Source: an uncultured Flavobacteriales bacterium
Lineage (GTDB): Bacteria; Bacteroidota; Bacteroidia; Flavobacteriales_G; Salibacteraceae
Assembly (NCBI GenBank): GCA_937121175.1
Contig: CAKZKD010000001.1
Location: forward strand, 1-64,000
Reading direction: 5' to 3'
DNA length: 64,000 nt
Under the pieces are notes generated by a model, which had not been told where the DNA came from, searched no databases, and was given only the letters and a program-made list of their open reading frames with translations. Position numbers and translations under genes: made by a program. Positions 33,537 to 43,015 of the stretch are shown piece by piece; position 1 is the first letter of the stretch; each line of letters starts with the position of its first letter.

Positions 33537-34157
33537 CTATTTGAACTTTTTTATAACCTTCTCTACACGTTTTCTTTTTGTTTCTTTTTCAATGTCGTCA
33601 AGTCTTGAAGTAAGAGTTTCCACAAAAAGGATTTTGTTTTTTTCATTAATTACAGGTATTGCTCTTTCAGCATACATTGGAAGTTGATTTGTAGGACTTT
33701 TCAAAAGCTGTTCTATAAGTAAATTAAAAGCACCATCTGTGTGACTTTTTGTAGTACACAGTTTTATCAAAATATTTACAGCGTGGTCTTTGGTAATAAC
33801 TGAGCCTTTGTCCGCAGCTTTAAGGATGGTTGGAAGTATCTCATAAATTTCTTTAGGGCGTTCAATTGTGATCGTACCCAGAGCAATCATTGCGCCCCAT
33901 TGTAACCGGTTGTTCTTACTGTGTAGTTGTTGTACAAACTCATTGATATAATCGGCAATGAGTTTAGGCTCTTGCTCTCCAATTTCATAAAGTACTTTTA
34001 TACAGTCGTTTTGAATGGCTTTAGTATTGGATAGGTTTTCAATCAATTCTTTAACAGCTTTCTTGTTTTTTGAAAGTATAATTTCTTTAGCAAGTTCTTG
34101 ATTGGGTACTTCATCTCTTCGATTAAGTGAAGAGGCTAATTTTTCGATAATACTCAT
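33537..34157 (-). CDS. HEAT-repeat-like helical protein
   Basis: 206 residues, all helical. Paired helices of about 35 residues (AVKELIENLSNTKAIQNDCIKVLYEIGEQEPKLIADY, then LQWGAMIALGTITIERPKEIYEILPTIL) suggest HEAT or armadillo repeats, a scaffold for binding proteins or DNA. I chose the ATG whose ATGA overlaps the upstream zinc-ribbon stop; an ATG 12 bases earlier (34169) is also possible. Function unknown. It lies in the accessory block 33400-36486. Confidence 0.6.
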   Translation of the reverse strand: MSIIEKLASSLNRRDEVPNQELAKEIILSKNKKAVKELIENLSNTKAIQNDCIKVLYEIGEQEPKLIADYINEFVQQLHSKNNRLQWGAMIALGTITIERPKEIYEILPTILKAADKGSVITKDHAVNILIKLCTTKSHTDGAFNLLIEQLLKSPTNQLPMYAERAIPVINEKNKILFVETLTSRLDDIEKETKRKRVEKVIKKFK

Positions 34158-34420
34158 ATATTTTTCCATCTTTTAAGGTTAGGGATTTTTTTAACGAACG
34201 AATTTGCGAAGAGAGACATAATAAATCCCATTCCCTTCATTTTCTCCTTTACAAAATCTTGCATTTGTTTGACAGTCCAGTCAGGATTTATGAATTTTCC
34301 ATTTTCGTAACAATAGGCACAATAGATTTTACTAATTGTACCGTCAGTATTTGTTCCGCCACCATTTGGTGATTTTTTTAGAGGCATTCCGCAACTCTGA
34401 CAGCTTTTAAATTGTTCCAT
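34154..34420 (-). CDS. zinc-ribbon domain protein
   Basis: About 88 residues from MEQFKSCQSCGMPLKK. Two CxxC pairs (CQSC and CAYC) frame a ribbon with a glycine-rich spacer. The family, a putative zinc ribbon domain often annotated from Bacteroidota and Firmicutes, has a C-terminal helical tail (VKQMQDFVKEKMKGMGF) that is present here. Function unknown. Coupled by a four-base overlap to the HEAT-like gene and preceded by the WYL regulator gene on the same strand. Confidence 0.75.
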   Translation of the reverse strand: MEQFKSCQSCGMPLKKSPNGGGTNTDGTISKIYCAYCYENGKFINPDWTVKQMQDFVKEKMKGMGFIMSLFANSFVKKIPNLKRWKNI

Positions 34421-34482
34421 AAATATTAATTTTAACAAAGATAAATCGGCTCACTGACAGCCCTATGTCAGTACTTTTCATT

Positions 34483-35169
34483 TTATTTTTGTTCCAATGA
34501 TTTTATGTAGTCATTTACATCCAAATGATTTGATTTTCTAAAGGGTTCTATTAAGTTTTCTAGATGATTTATCTTTTTAATTTTAAAATCTCGGTAAGCA
34601 TTCCGTTTCCAGCACCAAGCAATTAAATGCCATTGATTGGAATAGAATGTTAGACCTATTGGCTCTATTTCTCTGATACTTTTTTCTTCTTTATTATTGA
34701 TGTAGACTATCTTTAAAATTTGCTTGGTAATTATTGCTTTTTGTGTTTCAGTTAAATAGTTAGAAACCTCTAAAGTATTGGGTGAATTGTATATTTTAAT
34801 TTGTGATTGTAGAAAACCTACCTCTTCCTTTTTATCTGCTCTTAAGCTTGCCGTTATTTTTGAAATTGCATTTTCAATATGAGTTTTGGTCGTCTTGTCT
34901 GCAAATTTTTCAGATAACGTAGATATGAGTATTAATGAATTTGCTTCTTCGCTTGTCAACGAAATAGGTGGTAGGAAGAACCCTTGAAGAATTGAGTATC
35001 CTTTATGGCTTTCAAAACTAATAGGGACACCAATTTCTCCAAGTGCTTTTAGGTCACGATAAACCGTTCTTTCACTGATTTTGTATTTATCAGCAATAAA
35101 TTTAGCTGTTATATTTTTTTTTGATTGTAACGTAGTTAGGATAGCAACAAGTCTGTCAATTCTATTCAT
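34483..35169 (-). CDS. YafY-like helix-turn-helix/WYL-domain regulator
   Basis: 228 residues. HTH_11 at the N-terminus (RLVAILTTLQSKKNITAKFIADKYKISERTVYRDLKALGEIGVPI). A WYL domain follows (about residues 135-215, with VYINNKEEKSIREIEPIGLTFYSNQWHLIAWCWKRNAYRDFKIKKI). WYL regulators respond to nucleotide-like or single-stranded nucleic acid ligands and often sit in accessory or defence regions. It is upstream of the zinc-ribbon and HEAT-like genes on the same strand and may control them. Confidence 0.88.
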   Translation of the reverse strand: MNRIDRLVAILTTLQSKKNITAKFIADKYKISERTVYRDLKALGEIGVPISFESHKGYSILQGFFLPPISLTSEEANSLILISTLSEKFADKTTKTHIENAISKITASLRADKKEEVGFLQSQIKIYNSPNTLEVSNYLTETQKAIITKQILKIVYINNKEEKSIREIEPIGLTFYSNQWHLIAWCWKRNAYRDFKIKKINHLENLIEPFRKSNHLDVNDYIKSLEQK

Positions 35170-35212
35170 TTATTGCTCTTTATTTGGCTTTTTAGCTCAC
35201 CTAACGGCCCTG

Positions 35213-35770
35213 CTATGAAACGTGCCTGGAAGGGCATACTTTTATTGCGTCTTTTGGCTCTTGGAGTATAAGTCCTTTTTCTGATAGTTCTTTTAATTTG
35301 TCTTTATCTCTGCTAAGGGCTAGTCTGGTGTAAAGTGCTGAATCGTATTGTCTTTGAAGTTCTCTGACGCTCCAATTATTTTTTGCCGACTCTATTTCAT
35401 AGAATGAACGCTCATTTATATCATCAATTCTCATAAGCGTCAGGTAATGAGACCAACTCAAGTTGAAATCCGCAGGCAGCGTCTGCGTTTTTGAGTAGGT
35501 CAAATAGAATTTTCTCATCTGCTCAACATTCCTTTGAGAAAACCCTTTGCCAAATTCTTTTGTCAGTATGGTCGAAAGCTCTTTAATTAACTCCTTCCCG
35601 TATTCAGCTCTATCTTTCCCACTCTGTTGTTCTTCAAATATCATTCTCCCAATTTCAAAGTATGTGAGAACCATTGTGTGGTTTACAGCTTGAACTACTC
35701 TTTGGCGAGCACTTTTGAGTAGTTTGACTATTTGAGCATGAAAATCTGTATTTGAAACTTTGCTAGTCAT
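35213..35770 (-). pseudogene. truncated DUF1016 (YhcG-type) gene
   Basis: About 185 residues from MTSKVSNTDFHAQIVKL. The N-terminal DUF1016 domain is complete (VNHTMVLTYFEIGRMIFEEQQSGKDRAEYGKELIKELS through FYEIESAKNNWSVRELQRQYDSALYTRLALSRDK). The C-terminal PD-(D/E)xK nuclease half, which should follow PKDAIK with a DPYVLEFL-like stretch, is missing. After PKDAIK the reading continues for eight unrelated residues (VCPSRHVS) and stops. I infer a deletion or recombination joint. The joint lies next to TAACGGCCC (35198-35206), which weakly resembles a cassette end. Confidence 0.7.
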
Positions 35771-35911
35771 TTTTTTAACTTTTTCAAAAGTAGCACAGTT
35801 TTCTATCAAGGTTGCCAAATGAAGCTCTTTTGGTTTTCAGCTTTTGGGTTGAATGTTGGCAAAATAAAATGTGCTGTTTGTGGGAGAGATTTTTACATTA
35901 CTTTCAATGGT

Positions 35912-36038
35912 TACGTATAACCGTCGGTTACGGGTTAAATTAACGATTATTTTCGGTTTATCACTGACGTTAGCAATTCCGAGTTGATTCGGACGTAGTC
36001 GAATCCGCCGTAATTGCGGTTATACATCGTTGTGTAAC
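35912..36038 (-). repeat. attC-like palindrome of a second type
   Basis: The left arm (35912-35933) contains GTATAACCGtcggTTACGG; the right arm (36008-36026) contains CCGTAATTGCGGTTATA, its imperfect complement with an unpaired centre. The right end runs into CGTTGTGTAAC (36028-36038), which is repeated inverted as GTTACACAACG at 36467-36477 on the far side of the next gene. The layout (folded site, gene, cassette-specific ends) is that of the array at 1-6.4 kb, but the sequence family is different. Confidence 0.55.
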
Positions 36039-36457
36039 GTTTTTTTATTCAGTTTTTGGTTTATTAAAATCAGTCCGAGTATTACTAAAAGAGCGAAAAT
36101 TGATGAAAATGAAAACGCCCCTTCCATGTTTTCCGCGAATGGTTTTTTAAATGATTCAAAAAGTACAATTTCTCCAAATCCACCTAAAATCCACGTTGTT
36201 AATTCATATATAATAAAAGCTACAATTAAAGAAATCAGTTTATTCTGCAAACTGATTATCCGTTTTCTAAATATCAAAACGAGAGTGATTTCAATTCCGA
36301 ATACTATTAGTAAAACTATTCCAACAAGAAAAGGTATCATTCCGATATCCCCACCAGGCAATGTAGATTGGGAAATCCAAATCATAAAAAATGTCATTGT
36401 CAGAATTGGGTAAATCAGACAATAAATTATCATTTCGTTTTTATTCGGATTTTTCAT
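36020..36457 (-). CDS. four-helix membrane protein, solitary cassette-like gene
   Basis: 145 residues with four membrane segments (about 9-27, 38-60, 72-95 and 112-135) and short loops. No family recognised. It is flanked by an 11-base inverted repeat (CGTTGTGTAAC at 36028 and GTTACACAACG at 36467). Its last codons and TAA stop run across that repeat into the palindromic site downstream, as in two genes of the main array. I infer a single mobile cassette. Confidence 0.65.
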   Translation of the reverse strand: MKNPNKNEMIIYCLIYPILTMTFFMIWISQSTLPGGDIGMIPFLVGIVLLIVFGIEITLVLIFRKRIISLQNKLISLIVAFIIYELTTWILGGFGEIVLFESFKKPFAENMEGAFSFSSIFALLVILGLILINQKLNKKTLHNDV

Positions 36458-36711
36458 TTTTCAAATGTTACACAACGGTTAGTATATGGCAAGTAGGGCA
36501 GTAGAAAGCGATGTTATTAGCTCTTTTTATCGTTATTTGATTATGTTGTTAATGTTCAATTGATTAGATTTAATAAGTCTGCAGAGTGGACTAGAAACCG
36601 AATTTAAACTTTTTCGGAAACAATGGCAAAGTGGTGGGAAAATCACTTCATTCACTTTGGTTCAGCTTATGATTAAGCTTCATTTATTATTGGGTCAGTA
36701 GATTTTAGAAT

Positions 36712-37152
36712 TTACCGACCGCCCAACTCTTCTTTCTTAATCACTGCAATGGTTAGTCGAGCTTTACAAATCAGTTTATCTCTGTCGGAGTGGATTTCGA
36801 TATCCCAAACGTGGTTTTTTCTGCCCAAGTGAATCGGAGTGGCTTTTCCGGTTACCATTCCTGAACGAACGGGGCGAAGGTGGTTGGCATTTATGTCTAA
36901 TCCAACTGTGGCGTATTTTTCGGCATCCACGACATAGTGACTAGCAATAGATCCCAAGGATTCGGCTAAGACAACAGAGGCGCCACCATGCAAAATGCCG
37001 TAAGGTTGCACTGTGCGTTGGTCAACTGGCATGGTTGCTTTTACGTAATCGTCTCCGACTTCGGTAACGGTAATTCCCAAGGCATCGTGAATCGTACCTT
37101 TTTCAAGTTCTCTACTTGCCTCTAGGTTTGGATTTCCGTGCCAGATACTCAT
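36712..37152 (-). CDS. hotdog-fold thioesterase (MenI/YdiI-like)
   Basis: 146 residues from MSIWHGNPN, chosen because its ATGA overlaps the upstream stop. Hotdog-fold acyl-CoA thioesterase; the key segment YGILHGGASVVLAESLGSIAS carries the catalytic Glu and the HGG loop of the YdiI/MenI group, which hydrolyses DHNA-CoA in menaquinone synthesis or related aryl-CoA esters. Other menaquinone genes are not in the window, so the exact substrate is uncertain. The next gene upstream (37149-37601) is on the same strand. Confidence 0.82.
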   Translation of the reverse strand: MSIWHGNPNLEASRELEKGTIHDALGITVTEVGDDYVKATMPVDQRTVQPYGILHGGASVVLAESLGSIASHYVVDAEKYATVGLDINANHLRPVRSGMVTGKATPIHLGRKNHVWDIEIHSDRDKLICKARLTIAVIKKEELGGR

Positions 37153-37601
37153 TCTTCGATTTTTTTCCAAACACGATGCTTGATGTATGCATCATTGATT
37201 TGCTCTTCTAAATCGTGCAATTCAGTTGGTCCATCGAGTACGTTTATCACCTTTTTATCATTTATAGTTGTAATTACAGAAGGTAAATCGGTAACTCCCG
37301 GGTCGTATTTGTCTTCGTATTGGCTAAAGCCAATTTCATCTGCTTTTTTTAGAATCAGTTGAACTTGCAATGGGTCGCAATTACTACAAGTGTAGATTCC
37401 TTTTTCCAATTCAAGATTAGTAACAACCGAAAGAGTAGCTTCACCGTTACTTTTAACCGTTAGCACAAACTCAGGGCAAGTACCAAAACAAGCGGTTTTT
37501 TCAAATCGGATTGCAGGTTCTGCGGTAGATGAAGCGTTTTTTTTACTTGCACAACCTAACCAAATAATACTGCATGCTAAAAGGACAAAACCGTTTCTCA
37601 T
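37149..37601 (-). CDS. lipoprotein with DUF6438-like domain
   Basis: 150 residues. Signal MRNGFVLLACSIIWLGC gives a lipoprotein. The mature part IRFEKTACFGTCPEFVLTVKSNGEATLSVVTNLELEKGIYTC contains the CxGxCP motif characteristic, as I recall, of DUF6438, followed by a helix-strand repeat. Function unknown. Located between yidC (four bases after it) and the thioesterase gene, overlapping the latter by four bases. Confidence 0.75.
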   Translation of the reverse strand: MRNGFVLLACSIIWLGCASKKNASSTAEPAIRFEKTACFGTCPEFVLTVKSNGEATLSVVTNLELEKGIYTCSNCDPLQVQLILKKADEIGFSQYEDKYDPGVTDLPSVITTINDKKVINVLDGPTELHDLEEQINDAYIKHRVWKKIEE

Positions 37602-37605
37602 TTCG

Positions 37606-39498
37606 CTATTTTTTAGGTAATTGAACCCCTTTTTCCTTGGCCATTTTTTCTAATCGCGCTTGGAATTTACTCTTCTTTACTGGCTTCTTTTTATTTTCTT
37701 GAACCATTGCATGAACTTCGTCATCGTTAACCAAGAACTTACGGAATGCCCAGTTCTGTCCAATCGAAGTCAAGTTAGCACACAAGTAATAATAACTTAA
37801 ACCAGCAGAGTAGTTGTTGAACCACACCAACAACATGACTGGCATGAAGTACATCATGATTTTCATTTGCTGCGCTTGCATTTCACCACCTCCACCCATG
37901 GTGCCTGAGCTCATGTTACTTCTGGTGTAGAAAAACATAGAAAATGCCATGAAAATGGTAAATAAACTCACATGATCGCCATATAGCGGAATACTAAACG
38001 GCAGTTCAAAAACACTGTCGTAAGTTGATAAATCTTCGGCCCAAAGGAAGCTTTCACCTCTCAATTTAATAGAAGCCGGAAACAACATGAACATAGCGTA
38101 CAAAATCGGCATTTGTAGCACCATGGGCAAACAACCAGCCATAGGATTCGCTCCTGCTTTTTTGTAAAGTGCCATGGTCTCTTGCTGTTTTTTCATTGGG
38201 TCAGCATCCTTCAGTTTTTTGTTCAGTTCTTCAATTTCTGGTTTCAGAACTCTCATTTTAGCACCCGACAAATAACTCTTGTAAGTAAGGGGAGAAAGAA
38301 TGGCCTTGATAAGTAAAGTCAATAGCAAAATGATAATACCGTACGATACATCCATTTTGGCCAACAAGTTGAACAATGGCATGATAAACCATTTACTTAC
38401 CCAACCAAATATTCCCCAACCAAGGTCTAGTACACCATCCATGCCTTTTTCGGCCAATAAATCGTATTCGTTTGGCCCAAAGAAGAAGGTCATGTTAATA
38501 GAGTTGGTAGTTGCGTTAATTGGTGCACCAACATTGATAATCATATTCTTGGTATGCGAACCGTTTTCGGGTTGTTTTTGAGTTTCCAAGTACGCATTAG
38601 CTGCTTTGAATGGTTGCTCTGAAGATACAGCAGCGCTGAAATATTGTTGCTTAAAGGCAATCCATTCCAAATTATTTTCGAGGTCAACTCGCTCAGGACT
38701 TGCTTCAGAAATGTAATCTCTGTTTTCGTCAACTGGCTTAAAGAATATAGAAGTTCTTCTATCTTCGTTTTCAAATCCTTTTTCGTGCGCTGGAGAATAA
38801 ATTTGCCAGTAAAAGTTAAGTCCATCTCGGTTATCCGCTACTAAGTCGTTTAACCCAACAAAATTTACGGCATAATCTACCTCATAAGAGTTACCATCTA
38901 GTGAATACACAAATTCAACGTATTCAGAATTTGAAGCAAATAGCTTTAGACTAACCGAACCCTTGTTTCCATCTCCAGAAACAACAACATTGTCCTTGTC
39001 AGCTTTAAAGAATAGCTCAGATGTATTTAGTTTTCTGTTTTGACTATTAAATTCAAAAGCAAAGGCACTTGAATCTTCTGTAAATAAGTACAAGTCGGTT
39101 CTGTTGTAGTTTTTGAAGTTTTTCAATTGAACAGAAACCGGACGACCACCCAAACTCGAAAGCGTAACGATGACGTTTTCGTTTTCAAGAGTAATGTATT
39201 CATTGGTGCCAGTAGCTGCAGAAGCAAATTTGCCATAGCGTTCAGTTAATGCTGAACTTGCTAATGAATCTTGTTTTGCAACTGCATTAGAATCATTTGC
39301 TATTGCTTCAAATTTTGCCGTTTGTGCTTCAACCGCGGCATTATCCTCTGCTTTATTTTCTTGTGCTTCAACCGCAGCAATAGAATCTTGCTGTTGTTGC
39401 ATTTGCTGCATTTCGACTTCTGTAGGAGCTGAAAAGTAGCTCCAAGCAATAAGTATTGCTCCAATTAATCCAAAGCCAATTAGGCTATTCTTGTCCAT
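37606..39498 (-). CDS. yidC: membrane protein insertase YidC
   Basis: 630 residues. Oxa1/YidC/Alb3 insertase with the long periplasmic domain of Gram-negative YidC. First membrane helix at the very N-terminus (SLIGFGLIGAILIAWSYF), periplasmic domain to about residue 365, then the five-helix core (YGIIILLLTLLIKAILSPLTYKSYLSGAKMRVLKPEIEELNKKL, and GCLPMVLQMPILYAMFMLF) and a basic tail (KKPVKKSKFQARLEKMAKEKG). It inserts and folds inner-membrane proteins with SecYEG. Directly downstream of pyrG on the same strand. Confidence 0.96.
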   Translation of the reverse strand: MDKNSLIGFGLIGAILIAWSYFSAPTEVEMQQMQQQQDSIAAVEAQENKAEDNAAVEAQTAKFEAIANDSNAVAKQDSLASSALTERYGKFASAATGTNEYITLENENVIVTLSSLGGRPVSVQLKNFKNYNRTDLYLFTEDSSAFAFEFNSQNRKLNTSELFFKADKDNVVVSGDGNKGSVSLKLFASNSEYVEFVYSLDGNSYEVDYAVNFVGLNDLVADNRDGLNFYWQIYSPAHEKGFENEDRRTSIFFKPVDENRDYISEASPERVDLENNLEWIAFKQQYFSAAVSSEQPFKAANAYLETQKQPENGSHTKNMIINVGAPINATTNSINMTFFFGPNEYDLLAEKGMDGVLDLGWGIFGWVSKWFIMPLFNLLAKMDVSYGIIILLLTLLIKAILSPLTYKSYLSGAKMRVLKPEIEELNKKLKDADPMKKQQETMALYKKAGANPMAGCLPMVLQMPILYAMFMLFPASIKLRGESFLWAEDLSTYDSVFELPFSIPLYGDHVSLFTIFMAFSMFFYTRSNMSSGTMGGGGEMQAQQMKIMMYFMPVMLLVWFNNYSAGLSYYYLCANLTSIGQNWAFRKFLVNDDEVHAMVQENKKKPVKKSKFQARLEKMAKEKGVQLPKK

Positions 39499-39519
39499 CT
39501 TGTACTGTTATTTTTTGTC

Positions 39520-41202
<1,683 letters not shown>

Positions 41203-41342
41203 TTAATACTGAAAATTAATGCCGTAAAATCAATTTCTTGATCAACCTAATAATATTGAAATTCAACCTTTTGGTTTCCGCTTAAATACCGTGTTTAGCT
41301 TTTTTCAAAACTATGTACAAAACATTTTTTATTGAAACACTA

Positions 41343-42728
41343 CTAAGAGTTATCAGGAAAAGTCTCACCCTCGGGGGCCGGAATACAAACCGTGACTTTA
41401 GTTTGGTTGTTATTTTCAGTTTTAATACTGAATGTCCCACCATGTTCCTCGGCAATTTTTTTACAGATTTGAAGGCCGATTCCTTGGCCTGTATTACTTG
41501 ATACACCAGTAGTTTCAAACTCTGAATTTGAGTTTAGAATAATTTCAATTTTTTTCTGCGAAATAGGTTCACCGGTATTTCTAATTGTTACACAAACTAA
41601 ACCTTCAGAAACTGAAGCACATACTCCAACCTTTTCTCCATGGTTTGAAAATTTAATGGCATTTGATAAAATGTTTCGAATCAAAGTTTGAAGTAAAATC
41701 CTGTCAGCAGTTAAGTACAAGCTTGGGTGTATTCCAACATCAATAATTAATTCCTTTTTTTCAATGTTCAACTTAAAAAACTTAGTTGCTTCGTTTACAA
41801 CGTCTTTTAAGTAAACTGGATAAGGTTTTATTGCTGTATTTCCTTTTTGTTTTTTCGCTTTTGCCAGAACATCATCCAAAAGTTGTAAGCCTTGATTACT
41901 GGCTTCTAATAAGTACTTACGGGTAAATTCATCTTCTTCCACATTAGTTTCTGGAATTAGTTCAGCCAAACTTTTTATTTGAGCAAATGGAGTTCTTAAA
42001 TCATGACTCAGAATTCTAATCAATTCTAATTTGGAGTTATTTAAGTCGTTTAATTGCAGGTTTTTGAGTGTAATGCAGCTGTTTTGTTCTGAGATTCTCT
42101 TATTCGTCGCCAAATGAGTCGAATGAATTGCATAACCTAATAACCCTGCAACACTATTCATTGATAAGTAAAAGAACAACTTTTCTGGAGGGTATGAGCC
42201 ATCGGTCATTACAAAGCAACCTGCATTAAAAATAACATTAGCCAACACAAAAAACAGCATGTGAATTGGCTTTACAAGAATACCAATGCCAAATGTTAGG
42301 ATTAATGTAATCAACTCGACCTTCAGATAATAAGGCTCGAAAGGAGCTTGTTCAAATTCAATGCGCACAGGTAAGGAAGACATAATGCTAGCCAATACCA
42401 TATAAAATATCGTGATAAAAATATGCTGTGCACGTACCTTGAAAATATAATGCGAAAGAATTAAGAGGAAAATTACACATAGCTTCAACACGTCTTTATA
42501 AAAGAAGAAAGTACTATCTTCAATAAAGTATTCGATATAGGTGTCGATTGCTATTCCTCCAGTTATAGCATAGATAACAGGTATGTACAACTTTTCATAG
42601 TTGACAAAGTTTACATGAGGAAAATGCTTTGAAGTGCCTAACAAACCTTGAATTTGAACACAAATTTGTATCAGTTCTTTTTGAATAAGAATTTCTTTGG
42701 ATAGTAGGCTGAATTTATCGTTGAGCAT
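41343..42728 (-). CDS. sensor histidine kinase with multi-helix membrane input domain
   Basis: 461 residues from MLNDKFSLLSKE; the earlier ATG at 42746 lies inside the tRNA terminator hairpin and is rejected. Six hydrophobic segments lie between residues 45 and 210, a MASE-like input domain. The H-box ILSHDLRTPFAQIKSL, N-box NILSNAIKFS and G-box TGVSSNTGQGIGLQICKKIAEEHGG are intact. No receiver domain is fused and no response regulator gene is adjacent, so it is an orphan in this window. Confidence 0.9.
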   Translation of the reverse strand: MLNDKFSLLSKEILIQKELIQICVQIQGLLGTSKHFPHVNFVNYEKLYIPVIYAITGGIAIDTYIEYFIEDSTFFFYKDVLKLCVIFLLILSHYIFKVRAQHIFITIFYMVLASIMSSLPVRIEFEQAPFEPYYLKVELITLILTFGIGILVKPIHMLFFVLANVIFNAGCFVMTDGSYPPEKLFFYLSMNSVAGLLGYAIHSTHLATNKRISEQNSCITLKNLQLNDLNNSKLELIRILSHDLRTPFAQIKSLAELIPETNVEEDEFTRKYLLEASNQGLQLLDDVLAKAKKQKGNTAIKPYPVYLKDVVNEATKFFKLNIEKKELIIDVGIHPSLYLTADRILLQTLIRNILSNAIKFSNHGEKVGVCASVSEGLVCVTIRNTGEPISQKKIEIILNSNSEFETTGVSSNTGQGIGLQICKKIAEEHGGTFSIKTENNNQTKVTVCIPAPEGETFPDNS

Positions 42729-42760
42729 AAAAAAAGAGGAGTCCAAAAATGAACTCCTCT
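42729..42760 (-). terminator. rho-independent terminator of the tRNA-Arg gene
   Basis: AGAGGAGT (42735-42742) pairs with ACTCCTCT (42753-42760); on the minus strand the hairpin is followed by a run of T. It lies directly after the tRNA and before the kinase start, so the kinase probably needs its own start signal or read-through. Confidence 0.75.
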
Positions 42761-42767
42761 TCTAAAG

Positions 42768-42841
42768 TGAACCTGCAGGGATTCGAACCCCGAACCTCCG
42801 CATCCGTAGTGCGGTGCTCTATCCAGTTAAGCTACAGGTCC
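42768..42841 (-). tRNA. tRNA-Arg (anticodon ACG)
   Basis: 74 bases. Acceptor stem GGACCTG with CAGGTTC (one G-T pair), D-arm GCTT...GAGC, anticodon stem CCGCA with TGCGG enclosing loop CTACGGA (anticodon ACG), and T-arm with the TTCGAATC loop. Discriminator A; CCA is not encoded. ACG is expected to be edited to ICG by TadA and read CGU, CGC and CGA. No other tRNA is seen nearby. Confidence 0.95.
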
Positions 42842-42851
42842 AAACTAGCTG

Positions 42852-42859
42852 CAAAAGTA
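42852..42859 (-). promoter_or_regulatory. -7 box of the tRNA-Arg promoter
   Basis: On the minus strand TACTTTTG matches the Bacteroidota -7 consensus TAnnTTTG and lies eleven bases before the first tRNA base. No clean -33 TTG is visible at the expected distance. Confidence 0.55.
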
Positions 42860-42960
42860 TAGTATTTCTTTAGGAATGGAAAGCTTTTTTACGATTGTCG
42901 AAAATTGAACTTTAAATCAAGAAACGATTTTGGAGGGTATTGAGTATTAGTGTATTTAGG

Positions 42961-42991
42961 TTGTTTTCGATTAGAAACAATGCTAACTTTG
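42961..42991 (+). promoter_or_regulatory. Bacteroidota-type promoter of the LRR protein gene
   Basis: TTG at 42961-42963 and TAACTTTG at 42984-42991, with 20 bases between, match the -33/-7 consensus TTG/TAnnTTTG exactly. The transcript would begin near 42998, giving a short leader of about 18 bases before the ATG at 43016. Confidence 0.7.
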
Positions 42992-43015
42992 TTGAGAATC
43001 AATACCTATTTCTAA

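Noticed and set aside
41282-41518. 78-codon ORF overlapping the sensor kinase end
   Set aside because: It lies within the kinase G-box region in another frame and has no features of its own.
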